Source: Thermoplasmatota archaeon (GTDB taxonomy: Archaea; Thermoplasmatota; Thermoplasmata; Halarchaeoplasmatales; Halarchaeoplasmataceae). Taken from it: DNA of 41,936 bases. The notes beneath the pieces were generated by a model. The model ran no database searches and was not told where the DNA came from. It saw only the letters and a list, made by a program, of their open reading frames with translations. The translations under genes were made by a program, and so were the position numbers. Shown here piece by piece: positions 8,429 through 16,660 of this stretch. The stretch is from positions 1 through 41,936 of the forward strand of contig JAGXLI010000011.1 in the NCBI GenBank assembly GCA_018334755.1, written 5' to 3'. Every line of letters begins with the position of its first letter. The first letter of the stretch is position 1.

Positions 8429-8965
8429 ATGTTAAGAGAGCAGGAGGAACTGGTCGTCGTCGAATACGACCCGGAATGGCCGGAGATATTCGACAGGTTG
8501 AAAGAGATATATCTGGATCATCTCGGCGATCTCGTTGTAGATATAGAACACGTCGGAAGTACCGCCGTACAGGGATTATGTGCCAAGCCGTATATCGATA
8601 TAGATATAGTGATAGAGAACTACTCCGATTTTGAAGAGACCAGAGATAGATTATCGGAACTGGGATATTCACATGAGGGCGATCTGGGAATAGAGGGAAG
8701 GGAGGCCTTCTTCAGGAGAGATAAAAAAGTTCCTTGGGACGGGACCGGTAGGGAAAAGCATGGACATCATCTCTACGTCTGTCCGAAGGACAGCAGAGAG
8801 CTGAAGAGGCACAAGGCTTTGAGAGATCACCTTAAAGAGCATCCAAAAGATAAGAAGAGGTACTGTAAACTGAAGAAGCGGTTGGCTAGAAAGCACGATG
8901 ATGGAGAGAGCTACACCAGAGGTAAGACTGAATTTATCGAAAAGATACTTGAGAACCGTTCGTGA
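8429..8965 (+). CDS. GrpB-family (UPF0157) nucleotidyltransferase-fold protein
   Basis: This 178-residue product shows the family's ordered motifs: VVEYDPEWPEIFDRLK at the N-terminus, then IEHVGSTAVQGLCAKPYIDI near 40-60, where GSTAV and the DIDIV acids correspond to a nucleotidyltransferase-type core, then REKHGHHLYVC and a C-terminal basic helix ending in KTEFIEKIL. Length is normal for the family. Bacterial and archaeal GrpB proteins are related to minimal nucleotidyltransferases, but their substrate is not established. The gene stands alone and converges on the zinc-ribbon gene with about a dozen bases between stops. Assignment of family is strong, function open. Confidence 0.88.
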   Translation: MLREQEELVVVEYDPEWPEIFDRLKEIYLDHLGDLVVDIEHVGSTAVQGLCAKPYIDIDIVIENYSDFEETRDRLSELGYSHEGDLGIEGREAFFRRDKKVPWDGTGREKHGHHLYVCPKDSRELKRHKALRDHLKEHPKDKKRYCKLKKRLARKHDDGESYTRGKTEFIEKILENRS

Positions 8966-8977
8966 CCTCCCGGTACT

Positions 8978-10126
8978 TCAAAACGACCTCTCGAAGTAGT
9001 AATCCAATGTTTCTTCGCTGAACGCTTTCGGTACGAGGTTCAAAAGAGAGACTTTTTCGCGGTAGGATAGATTTTCCGGCATATACTTCTTCAAACGCTT
9101 CAGCGTCTTCCTCCTCGCCTCCGAGATCGCTTCTTCGTCCTTTTCTAGGAAGTAGCGCATCACCTGGACTTCAACTACATCTGGATTTTTTTCATAGGCT
9201 TCCTTTATACTCTTTTCAGCCTTTTCCTTCTCCCCTTCCGAGAGCTGATACTTCGCCTTTCTTAGCCACGCGTCCGCTATCTTGACGGACTCCTCCTCCA
9301 TATCCTCTTTGAGTTCCGGTCTTAACTTGTCGACCAGTACCTCTTCATGAAGACCGCCCAATTTATACAGTAGCCAGGGACTTATCTTCCTGATCTCTGT
9401 CTCTCGCAGGACCGTAAGCAGAAGTATCGTTGCGCCGCTAGCCAAAAGAGCGATGAGAAGGACTCTAGAATCAAAAAATATCTGGATCAATGGTACCGGG
9501 AGAAGATAGGCCGGAACGAAGTAAGTATCTATCTGTATGAACTCCCGGACAAGGAGTCCAAAAACGATGCCCAGAACGCCTATCCATATCAACCTGTATT
9601 GTGCGCTCATCGGTAAAAGACCCGTAGCGGCACCTAGGAGAGCGAAACTTAAATATCTGTGATCCGACCTGGCCAGTAAAACTATCACCGCGGATATAAA
9701 GGTCACCATAGAGACGAAAAGAAGATCGTACCTCGAAACGAAAGGAGTGGTGAAATACTGTACGATCAAAAAGGGAAAGAACACCTGTACCGCCGAAAAG
9801 ATACCGGCCTTACCGCCGAATTTATACCATCTCCTCTGCGAGAAGAAGACGAGAGCGCTGAGAGCGAAGATAGTTAAAGAGACGATCAGGTTCTGTATAA
9901 AGAAGAGCGGGATCAACGCTATCATGAAGTAATGCCTGAAGAGGTCGGCATACTTCTGTTTCAGGTCTAACTGAAAAGGAACTCTCTCGCTCTTTCTTTC
10001 GATGCGTTCGATCAACTCCTCTTCGAACTCCTCACCGCATCTCCAGCATCCTTCGCTGTTGAACTCAGGGTGAGCACCACACGCCGGGCAGGTAAGGTCC
10101 ACTATCGTCTCTTCCGGTTTCTTCAT
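8978..10126 (-). CDS. Zinc-ribbon, multi-TM, helical-repeat protein of the glycosyltransferase operon
   Basis: Start is the ATG at 10126, which overlaps the TGA of the upstream glycosyltransferase gene as ATGA; longer ORF starts would extend into that gene. The 382-residue product has a zinc ribbon at about 11-33 (CPACG then CWRCG), a cytosolic linker, about eight hydrophobic segments from 60 to 240, and a charged helical tail (about 245-382). Residues 290-320, AWLRKAKYQLSEGEKEKAEKSIKEAYEKNPD, look like a TPR. The architecture recalls membrane accessory subunits of polysaccharide synthases, with cytosolic domains that could bind the glycosyltransferase. I know of no characterised homologue. 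The role is inferred only from translational coupling. Confidence 0.65.
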   Translation of the reverse strand: MKKPEETIVDLTCPACGAHPEFNSEGCWRCGEEFEEELIERIERKSERVPFQLDLKQKYADLFRHYFMIALIPLFFIQNLIVSLTIFALSALVFFSQRRWYKFGGKAGIFSAVQVFFPFLIVQYFTTPFVSRYDLLFVSMVTFISAVIVLLARSDHRYLSFALLGAATGLLPMSAQYRLIWIGVLGIVFGLLVREFIQIDTYFVPAYLLPVPLIQIFFDSRVLLIALLASGATILLLTVLRETEIRKISPWLLYKLGGLHEEVLVDKLRPELKEDMEEESVKIADAWLRKAKYQLSEGEKEKAEKSIKEAYEKNPDVVEVQVMRYFLEKDEEAISEARRKTLKRLKKYMPENLSYREKVSLLNLVPKAFSEETLDYYFERSF

Positions 10127-12144
10127 CGTTTCACCTCGATCTCGCGGCCGCCCCATTCGATCTTAAGACCGATCCTCGTGACGTACCTGAAAAGGAGTGA
10201 TAGTCTCAACAGCTCCAAGATCGTCCCGTAAACAAGATAGGTGAGGGAGTATTTGATAAATCTCGCTCCTCTTCCGTAGCTCTGCAGGATCAGGGACCTG
10301 GTTACAAGGTAACCAGAGATGACTATGAAAAACCTCAGTGAAAGGAAATTCAGAAGCGCCGCTCCACCCGAGACGAACGGCGATAAAAGACCGACCAGGA
10401 GTAATAATCCAAAGGTGAAGAATGAGAGATACCATCTTCCTATGTAGAAAAGGGACCAGGGGTTTTTTGACATGAACCCGCGTTCTCTTGTCCATATCTG
10501 GAGGAAGCCGTAGAGCCATCTGGTGCGCTGTTTCCACCAGTCCGAGAACTTTTCCGGGACGTTGGTCCAGACCCTTGTATCTCTGGCATACCTGGTCTCG
10601 AAACCCGCGCTTAGAAGTTGGATGGTCAAGTGGGCGTCTTCCGTGAGCGTGCCCTTCGGCATGGGGAACTCTTTCGCCACTTTCTTGGGCAAAGCGGTGA
10701 TAGCTCCAGGCATTATCACCACGTTCCCGTCCAACCCCTGTATCTGTCTCAGCAGATGCTGGCCGTAGAGATATTCTATCTGCTGAACTTTCGTGATGAG
10801 GTTCTCCTCGTTCCTGACGGCCACGAAACCTCCTATCCCACCTGCCTCGGGATACCGTTTGAATTTTTTCACCACCTTCCTTACCGCTTCCTTTTCCATC
10901 TCAGTATCTCCGTCTGTGTGGAATACGATGTTCCCCGTAGCGTGCTTCAACCCAAAGTTCAGCGCGTCCGCCTTCCCCGAGTTAGGTTTATGACGGACTT
11001 TTACATCTCTATCCGAGTGGGAACTCTCCTGTACCTTGGCGATATCGTACGTATTATCTAAAGAACCGTCGTCCACGACCACCACTTCGATCTTTCCTTC
11101 ATAATCCTGAAAATAACAGCTCTCTATCGCTCTTCCCACGCCTTCGCTTTCGTTGAAGCACGGCAGTATTATGCTCACTTTTGGGGCATATCCACCGCCC
11201 AGCTTTTCTTTGATCTTCCCTATCTGTGCCCCCGGAAGTCTCTTCTGAAGCGTCAACAGTTCCTCTGGATATTCTTTTTTCTTTTCACTCTCCAAGGTAC
11301 CGGTTAAAAAGAAGAAGAATCCGGTCGTAGAGGTCAAAAAGAAGCCCAGGACGTAGAAAGACTCCATCGGTATCCTCATCCAGACCGGCATATAGGAATG
11401 GATCCCCTGTAAGGTCGTCACCGAAGAAGTTTCCGGCCTGACAGCTAATATGATCTCTTCAAGAGGACTGTAAGAACCCTTTAAGTGATAGGGGAGCATC
11501 GAGTTAATCATCTTCTCGAGTTTTGACTCCTGTATATCGGCATCTATATCTTGGATGACCAATTTGACCGAGGATCTTTCTTCCAGAAGATGTTCCAGGT
11601 AATCCTTCAACGAGCGCTCGATCCCTTCATTCCATACCCCGGCCCCGATCACTATGACACTAGGATCATATCCGACGAGGTATTCATAACTCATGTTTTG
11701 TGTTTGATCGCTGATCTCGAAAAGGCCCGGGGGAGGTGCGCTCTCGTTCCCTATTATATCTGGAGGTAAAGAAGTTGAAAAGCCAAGATCGTCTGAATGT
11801 TCCTGCAGCGCCTCGAGGACCCGGCCGTCGTATCTGTAAGACGAGGGGAAATAATAGTCCGGCTCCACGCCGGCTTCGTTGAAGCGGGAGAGGTCTTCCT
11901 CAACCCCCTCATTCACCTCCTGGGATGTCATCTTGTTGAGGTCAGTACGGTAAGAGCTGTGAGAAGCTATCTTGATACCTTCACTGGAGAGACTTCTGAT
12001 CTCCTCCAGGGACCGATATTCCTCCAGGGGAGTGCGCCTCTCGACCGTGGACCTTCCCCCCATCAGGGTCAGTGAAGCCGGTATCAGCAGTATCATGATG
12101 GTGATAGATAAAGATATACCGAAAAAGAGATACCGCTTCAGCAC
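10123..12144 (-). CDS. Membrane-embedded GT2 glycosyltransferase fused to extracellular deacetylase-like domain
   Basis: The GTG at 12144 follows a GGAGG and lies just after the upstream stop. Residues 7-28 form TM1; 30-255 form an outside domain with IASHSSYRTDL (60-70) and FPSSYRYDGRVLEAL, resembling NodB/CE4 deacetylases but lacking the TFDD motif and with Arg where the second zinc His should be, so it may be inactive. TM2 is about 260-283. Residues 322-545 are a processive GT2 domain: DDGS at 358-361, DGD at 411-413, TED at 501-503, QRTRW at 539-543, as in PgaC/BcsA/hyaluronan synthases. Four C-terminal helices (about 565-660) complete the pore. Likely makes and exports a beta-linked polysaccharide. 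Fusion of the two domains is the odd feature. Confidence 0.85.
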   Translation of the reverse strand: MLKRYLFFGISLSITIMILLIPASLTLMGGRSTVERRTPLEEYRSLEEIRSLSSEGIKIASHSSYRTDLNKMTSQEVNEGVEEDLSRFNEAGVEPDYYFPSSYRYDGRVLEALQEHSDDLGFSTSLPPDIIGNESAPPPGLFEISDQTQNMSYEYLVGYDPSVIVIGAGVWNEGIERSLKDYLEHLLEERSSVKLVIQDIDADIQESKLEKMINSMLPYHLKGSYSPLEEIILAVRPETSSVTTLQGIHSYMPVWMRIPMESFYVLGFFLTSTTGFFFFLTGTLESEKKKEYPEELLTLQKRLPGAQIGKIKEKLGGGYAPKVSIILPCFNESEGVGRAIESCYFQDYEGKIEVVVVDDGSLDNTYDIAKVQESSHSDRDVKVRHKPNSGKADALNFGLKHATGNIVFHTDGDTEMEKEAVRKVVKKFKRYPEAGGIGGFVAVRNEENLITKVQQIEYLYGQHLLRQIQGLDGNVVIMPGAITALPKKVAKEFPMPKGTLTEDAHLTIQLLSAGFETRYARDTRVWTNVPEKFSDWWKQRTRWLYGFLQIWTRERGFMSKNPWSLFYIGRWYLSFFTFGLLLLVGLLSPFVSGGAALLNFLSLRFFIVISGYLVTRSLILQSYGRGARFIKYSLTYLVYGTILELLRLSLLFRYVTRIGLKIEWGGREIEVKR

Positions 12145-12147
12145 TAT

Positions 12148-14910
12148 CTATCTCCTCCAGACCGATATGAAACTTGCTACTATAAAAGCGATCAGCGGGA
12201 TGATAAGATAAAATCGATAGTTAGTTTTTTCCTCCACCCCTTTTATCTCCAGTTCGACAGGGTTCGAACTCGCCCTGAACCTGAGACCGTTCTTCTCTCC
12301 TTCCGTCTCCGCCCGTACCTCCGCACTGGAAGACCCTTCTTCTACCGGCGTCACGTTGAATCTCACTCTTGAAGTAGAATTCGGCTCGAGCGTCAGCTGC
12401 CATCTCAGTTCTCTAGTACTTGGTTCATAGACACCTCTCGGTAGGTAGGTATAAGTCAAAGGCCCGAGCTGGAAACGTAAAGTGACATCGAGGGGAACAG
12501 AACCGTTGTTATAGACGAAAATATCGACGGGACTTTCATCGTTATATGATAGCGTACGATTTTGGATTATGGTTATCAAACTTATCTCAGGTGCTTTCAA
12601 TCTTATATCCCTGTACAGGACGAGTTCCTCGTTTCCGAACTCGAAGGAAAAGTTGAATCTCGCCCTGGTGTCATCGTTGACCTTTCCTATACCGAAACCC
12701 AACAGGAGCTCGGTCCGGCCCACGAAACTCTTATTCCACGAGGCCGTCTTTTCTTCCGAAACGTCCGGATCTTCGCTGCTCGATATTAGGGTTATATTAC
12801 TCTCCCAGGTCACGTTGATCTTTCCGCTGAGGGGTGAGGAGGAATTCAACGAGATCGTAGCGGCCGCTTCTTCCCCGACCACGTAGGAACTTTTCGAGAA
12901 GGTTGCGTTGAACTCTATAGCCTGAGAACGTCTTTCGACCAGCAGATCGGTCACGGAGCTGTAATTCTCATAAGGCGATCCTTCGGGCGTCGTGTAATTC
13001 CAGTCGAGGGTCACTTTTGCCGCCCCGACGCTTTTCGGTTCGACTCTCAAATCCAGTTCCCTGGTCTCTATGCCGAATTCTTTCAAAGTGTGCTCGCTCT
13101 TATGGGAGCCGTTGAAAGTCAGTTTTTCCGATGCGATGCTCAGGTTCACCCATCTCGAATCAGCCATACCGAGGTTCTCCACCGTTACCGTCGCGTTATA
13201 AACGCTGTCCAGGTAGAGTTTAGAGGGCATATCTAAAGTCACGTATATCCTGGGCGCCTTGGTTGTCAGCACCAGTTCGTTCGATTCTGAGGTGTGAAGT
13301 TCATCGTAGAGGCCGTAGGTGAATAGAGCCTGCACGTTGTTCAGTTCACCGTTATCGCTGGATAACGGACATCTCAAGGTCAGGTCGAACTCCAATCCGC
13401 CTGGAGGGATTTCGTTCAGAGCGTAAGAGAGCGTTGAACCTTCAACTTCCGGTTCTACCTCGAGAGAATCCGACACGTACGTCATCTCGTCGATACTGAG
13501 GTTTACCCACGCAGGCGAGAACTCGGTCTCGCCGACGTTGTGACAGGTAACGGTAACGTTCGTTTTCTCTCCGGGAGATATCGAGGTCGAAGGGACCTGG
13601 ATGTTGATGTAGCCAGAAGAACTGTGAGCCGTGACGTAAACGGTGTTAGACGCTTTCGAATAGGTCTTCTCTAGAGTGTATCGGATCGTAACGTCGTTCT
13701 CTATCTCGATCCCGTCAGGAGTGGAGGATTTCACTTTGACTCTCAGATCGAAAGACGTATCCCGAGTGATGTTCAGCTTCCAAGACACGGTCCCGTTCTC
13801 TATCTTAGGTTCCACTTCGGAATCGTCAGAAACGTATTCTAGATAAGTGGATAAAGAATCGTTCACCCGGCACGTGAAGTCCCTTTCCGTCTCCACCGAA
13901 ATGTCTATTGTGTAGTTGAATTCAGTCCCGATTATGACGTCTTCCTTTGAAGCGGTCAGTGAAACACTGGCCGGTACGTACTCGACAATAGTGATCACGA
14001 CGTTGGAGGTGGTCGTAGACCAGTCCTTGCCCCGGTACTCGGCTACGGCCTGGTTCGATATCTCCGTTCCGTTGGGCGTGCTCTCGTTCACTTTTAGGGT
14101 GACGGTAAAACTGTTCGATCCCACGCTGACGGAGTTGAAGTGCCATGAGTAAGTATTCCCTTCCACCTTTGGGGTCTGCTGGGTCGAATCCGAGATGTAT
14201 TTTAGGTTTGAGTCGAATGTGTCGTTAACATAGACCTCGTCCAGTACCGCGGAGCCGGTGTTGTTGTACCAGATCTTGTAGTTTATCTTCTCGCCGGGCG
14301 CGCATTCCTTTCGATCTACCTGTTTCTGGACCTTCAGCTCGTATTCGGTCTCTGATATGGTAACTTTTAACCAAACTGTGTCCCAGGCGATCCTGCCGCG
14401 GGGATTCACGTGTCTTACCTGAAGCTCGGAGATGCGGTCCCAGGTCCACTCCTGATACAGATCAGTTATGTCTTCGCTCTTCGTGGTGTCCTGCCGTTCA
14501 CCTTCTCTCGGCGTTATGTTCGTAGCTTCCCTCCAATCGGCGTTGGGATCGGGCCTGTACTCTACCGGCTTTGGCGTCCTATAGGTGGCGCTTAGGATCT
14601 TGTACTGGCCGTAGAGCTCCACTTTGGAGATGCCTCCCCCCTTGCCGGACGTGTTGAAGGAAGAAACGGTGAAGTGATCCGCTGATTGACCACCTGTGAG
14701 TTCATAGTAGACCTCGTCGTCCTCCATCAGGTCGTCCGGTAGAGTACCTTCGCCGGTGCCGAAGGCGTCTTCGATCCTGACCTTCGTGGTGGTCTGATCG
14801 ATCGTGTCGGCGTCGGCCGTGAAGAAAAGAGGTAAGAAAAGAGAAAGGAAAAAAAGAAAAGTGATGAGGAAGATGAAATTTTTTTCTAAATAAGGATGAC
14901 CTTCGCTCAT
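12148..14910 (-). CDS. Large secreted, membrane-anchored DUF11/CARDB-repeat surface protein
   Basis: The ATG at 14910 is chosen over a GTG at 14922 because the TATA box is about 27 bases upstream of it. The 920-residue product has a signal peptide (about 10-33), an N-terminal region with several Trp, then six or so Ig-like repeats with phrases such as YKIWYNNTGSAVLDEVYVND and VTVTCHNVGETEFSPAWVN, typical of DUF11/CARDB folds, and a single C-terminal helix before WRR. There are many Asn-X-Ser/Thr sites, as in N-glycosylated archaeal S-layer proteins. No PGF motif precedes the anchor. It heads an operon with the glycosyltransferase (two-base gap) and may serve as scaffold or acceptor for the polymer. 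Confidence 0.8.
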   Translation of the reverse strand: MSEGHPYLEKNFIFLITFLFFLSLFLPLFFTADADTIDQTTTKVRIEDAFGTGEGTLPDDLMEDDEVYYELTGGQSADHFTVSSFNTSGKGGGISKVELYGQYKILSATYRTPKPVEYRPDPNADWREATNITPREGERQDTTKSEDITDLYQEWTWDRISELQVRHVNPRGRIAWDTVWLKVTISETEYELKVQKQVDRKECAPGEKINYKIWYNNTGSAVLDEVYVNDTFDSNLKYISDSTQQTPKVEGNTYSWHFNSVSVGSNSFTVTLKVNESTPNGTEISNQAVAEYRGKDWSTTTSNVVITIVEYVPASVSLTASKEDVIIGTEFNYTIDISVETERDFTCRVNDSLSTYLEYVSDDSEVEPKIENGTVSWKLNITRDTSFDLRVKVKSSTPDGIEIENDVTIRYTLEKTYSKASNTVYVTAHSSSGYINIQVPSTSISPGEKTNVTVTCHNVGETEFSPAWVNLSIDEMTYVSDSLEVEPEVEGSTLSYALNEIPPGGLEFDLTLRCPLSSDNGELNNVQALFTYGLYDELHTSESNELVLTTKAPRIYVTLDMPSKLYLDSVYNATVTVENLGMADSRWVNLSIASEKLTFNGSHKSEHTLKEFGIETRELDLRVEPKSVGAAKVTLDWNYTTPEGSPYENYSSVTDLLVERRSQAIEFNATFSKSSYVVGEEAAATISLNSSSPLSGKINVTWESNITLISSSEDPDVSEEKTASWNKSFVGRTELLLGFGIGKVNDDTRARFNFSFEFGNEELVLYRDIRLKAPEISLITIIQNRTLSYNDESPVDIFVYNNGSVPLDVTLRFQLGPLTYTYLPRGVYEPSTRELRWQLTLEPNSTSRVRFNVTPVEEGSSSAEVRAETEGEKNGLRFRASSNPVELEIKGVEEKTNYRFYLIIPLIAFIVASFISVWRR

Positions 14911-14931
14911 GGAAATGACCACTGCTATCTA

Positions 14932-14942
14932 AATATATAAAC
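14932..14942 (-). promoter_or_regulatory. TATA box of the surface-protein/glycosyltransferase operon
   Basis: TTTATATATTT on the minus strand lies about 27 bases upstream of the ATG at 14910. It is the only clear promoter for the three genes down to 8978, supporting a single transcript. Confidence 0.6.
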
Positions 14943-15037
14943 CCAACGAACTCTTCCTGACCCTGGTCTTGTTTCGAGGAACCGTTTCTAGAATATCAGG
15001 AAGTTCTGTGATCGACGATATCTTATACTTACCGCAT

Positions 15038-15823
15038 TTAGGATGAAGATCGTGTGGCGACCGCCGCGACGCTTTCGTCGTCGGGAGAGTACTTGCCAGT
15101 TGTTTTCATACCGAGGATGAAGCCGGCAAAGTCGGTTCTGACCTCCTTTTCGTTCAACAGCCCGATGGGTTCACCTTTATCCACTTCTTCTCCCGCTTCT
15201 TTCTTCGGTTCGAAGAACCCTTCTTCCTCGGGCGAGAGTCTTTCGTAGTGGCAGTAAAAGATGGTCTCTTCCTCTTGTATTTTCTTATAGTCCTCTATCA
15301 GAAAACTCAGGACAGCGTCTTTGACTTTTTCCAGTTCATCTCTGTAACGTTCAGCGCCTCCAGCTTCGATTATAATGGAAGGTATGCCGAGTTTCGATGT
15401 TTCTATGAACAACTGCCCTTCTTTACCTCCGGTCTGGACGGCGTTTTTCAAACCGATCTTCTCGCAGAAGTTGCGGTTATAGTCTTTCTCCAGGTCCGTC
15501 AACATGTATGGGACACACCAGCTGTTCTTCCCGTAGGTGTGCAGATCGATCACACGTTCAAAATCTTTGGCTTTTTGAAAGAGCTGATGAGCGGTGCGTT
15601 CCGATCTTGTGCCGTCTTCGTTTCCCGGAAAAACGCGGTTCAGGTCCTTTTCATCCCTAGGGTTCTCTCTCTGCTTGTTCTCGACAGCTTCGAGATTCAC
15701 CTCTGGTATGACCTCTACATCTGGCAGATCTCTGCTCTCGATCCAGCCCTTTATCTCTCTCGCGGTGAGAACTGAGCCGATCTCTGAGCCGTGGATACCG
15801 GCGGTGACTAGCGTCTTCTTCAT
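15038..15823 (-). CDS. AstE/AspA-family zinc deacylase (succinylglutamate desuccinylase/aspartoacylase-like)
   Basis: The N-terminal TAGIHGSE supplies the zinc ligands His11 and Glu14 of this M14-type family. DLNRVFPG follows near 60-67, then DLHTYG with the third ligand His95, and IIIEAGG with the likely catalytic Glu153. The C-terminal 70 residues form a beta-rich domain as in aspartoacylases. At 261 residues it is short but complete. It probably hydrolyses an N-acyl amino acid or similar amide in the cytoplasm. It has no operon neighbours, and the true substrate cannot be told from sequence. Confidence 0.87.
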   Translation of the reverse strand: MKKTLVTAGIHGSEIGSVLTAREIKGWIESRDLPDVEVIPEVNLEAVENKQRENPRDEKDLNRVFPGNEDGTRSERTAHQLFQKAKDFERVIDLHTYGKNSWCVPYMLTDLEKDYNRNFCEKIGLKNAVQTGGKEGQLFIETSKLGIPSIIIEAGGAERYRDELEKVKDAVLSFLIEDYKKIQEEETIFYCHYERLSPEEEGFFEPKKEAGEEVDKGEPIGLLNEKEVRTDFAGFILGMKTTGKYSPDDESVAAVATRSSS

Positions 15824-15939
15824 GGTCCGTTGATAAAAGTACGATACTATATTATGCCTGCGGTCGATCGATGGAAGCGCTGATGGTATCTTATATTGAC
15901 CATCTCATCGACCCTCCGCGACAACTTCTCGGCGTGTTA

Positions 15940-16083
15940 TTATTTCAAGCTGAGCGCTCCCGAGAGTATCAGAAACACGATAGCTATCACTACGGCCCAC
16001 AGCAGACCCAATAACCACCAGCCTACCGCGAAAGCTACCACCGAGAGTATAGATATTTTTGACCAATCCATTGATATTGCCAT
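15940..16083 (-). CDS. Small membrane protein, 47 residues
   Basis: A longer frame runs upstream, but GGAGGTGAAATAT immediately before the ATG at 16083 fixes the start. The product MAISMDWSK... has one or two hydrophobic segments (10-45) rich in Val/Ile/Trp. The ribosome site lies within the 22 bases after the stop of the 111-residue membrane gene, so the two are co-transcribed. DWSKISIL here and DMDWLKTIF in the neighbour are faintly similar, so they may be related subunits. Function unknown. Confidence 0.6.
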   Translation of the reverse strand: MAISMDWSKISILSVVAFAVGWWLLGLLWAVVIAIVFLILSGALSLK

Positions 16084-16105
16084 ATATTTCACCTCCCCTT
16101 CGCGA

Positions 16106-16441
16106 TCATAAGGGACCTCCGAGCGTGGGCAGGAATATCCCGACGACGTAAGCAATGATCCAAACCACAAGTGCGGTGAAGATAGTCTTCAGCCAATCCA
16201 TGTCATAAAGGCTTCCCAGGGCCAGTATCCAGACTACACCGGCTATTACAGCCGGGATCAGACCAGGACCGAGGAAGAACGAAACTAAAGTGTATATCAC
16301 GGCGCCGGTCAGAGCGGCCATCACCGCTGTTCCTATCCCTTCGATCTCTCCGAACAGCTTCGTTATCACCCATATGATGATGGACGAAACGATCAGTGCT
16401 ACGAGAAAGTATATCAACGCCGCGATCAAAGCGTCGGTCAT
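16106..16441 (-). CDS. Small four-helix membrane protein, 111 residues
   Basis: The product is almost wholly hydrophobic with about four helices (5-27, 35-57, 58-77, 85-103), the second following a short loop KLFGEIEGIGT. No catalytic motif is seen. It is the first gene of a two-gene unit with the 47-residue protein. The repeated Ala/Val/Ile composition and Gly in helices suggest a small integral membrane oligomer, but I do not recognise the family. Confidence 0.6.
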   Translation of the reverse strand: MTDALIAALIYFLVALIVSSIIIWVITKLFGEIEGIGTAVMAALTGAVIYTLVSFFLGPGLIPAVIAGVVWILALGSLYDMDWLKTIFTALVVWIIAYVVGIFLPTLGGPL

Positions 16442-16628
16442 CCAAGACCTCCCTATTATAATGGTCTTTATCGTATAACTAGGTACTTCAAAATCATCTA
16501 CGATTTAGTTAAAAATCCGGTGCAATTTCCTCTCGGAAAGACTGTCTGGTTAACATCCAGTATCTGAGAGAGCGCTGCCGAGAGATAGAAGTCGGAGACC
16601 ACTCCACCATTGGCTATAGGGCATAAAT

Positions 16629-16640
16629 CTAAATATTTAG
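16629..16640 (+). promoter_or_regulatory. TATA box of the KefB-type antiporter gene
   Basis: CTAAATATTTAG, a perfect 12-base palindrome, is centred about 26 bases before the ATG at 16661. The rest of the 219-base gap 16442-16660 shows nothing I can assign. Confidence 0.5.
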
Positions 16641-16660
16641 CTGGTTTTTGAACACAGTAG

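Noticed and set aside
16498-16655. Minus-strand frame ending NCTGFLTKS in the antiporter leader
   Set aside because: No ribosome site, no domain, and it runs through the antiporter's TATA box.
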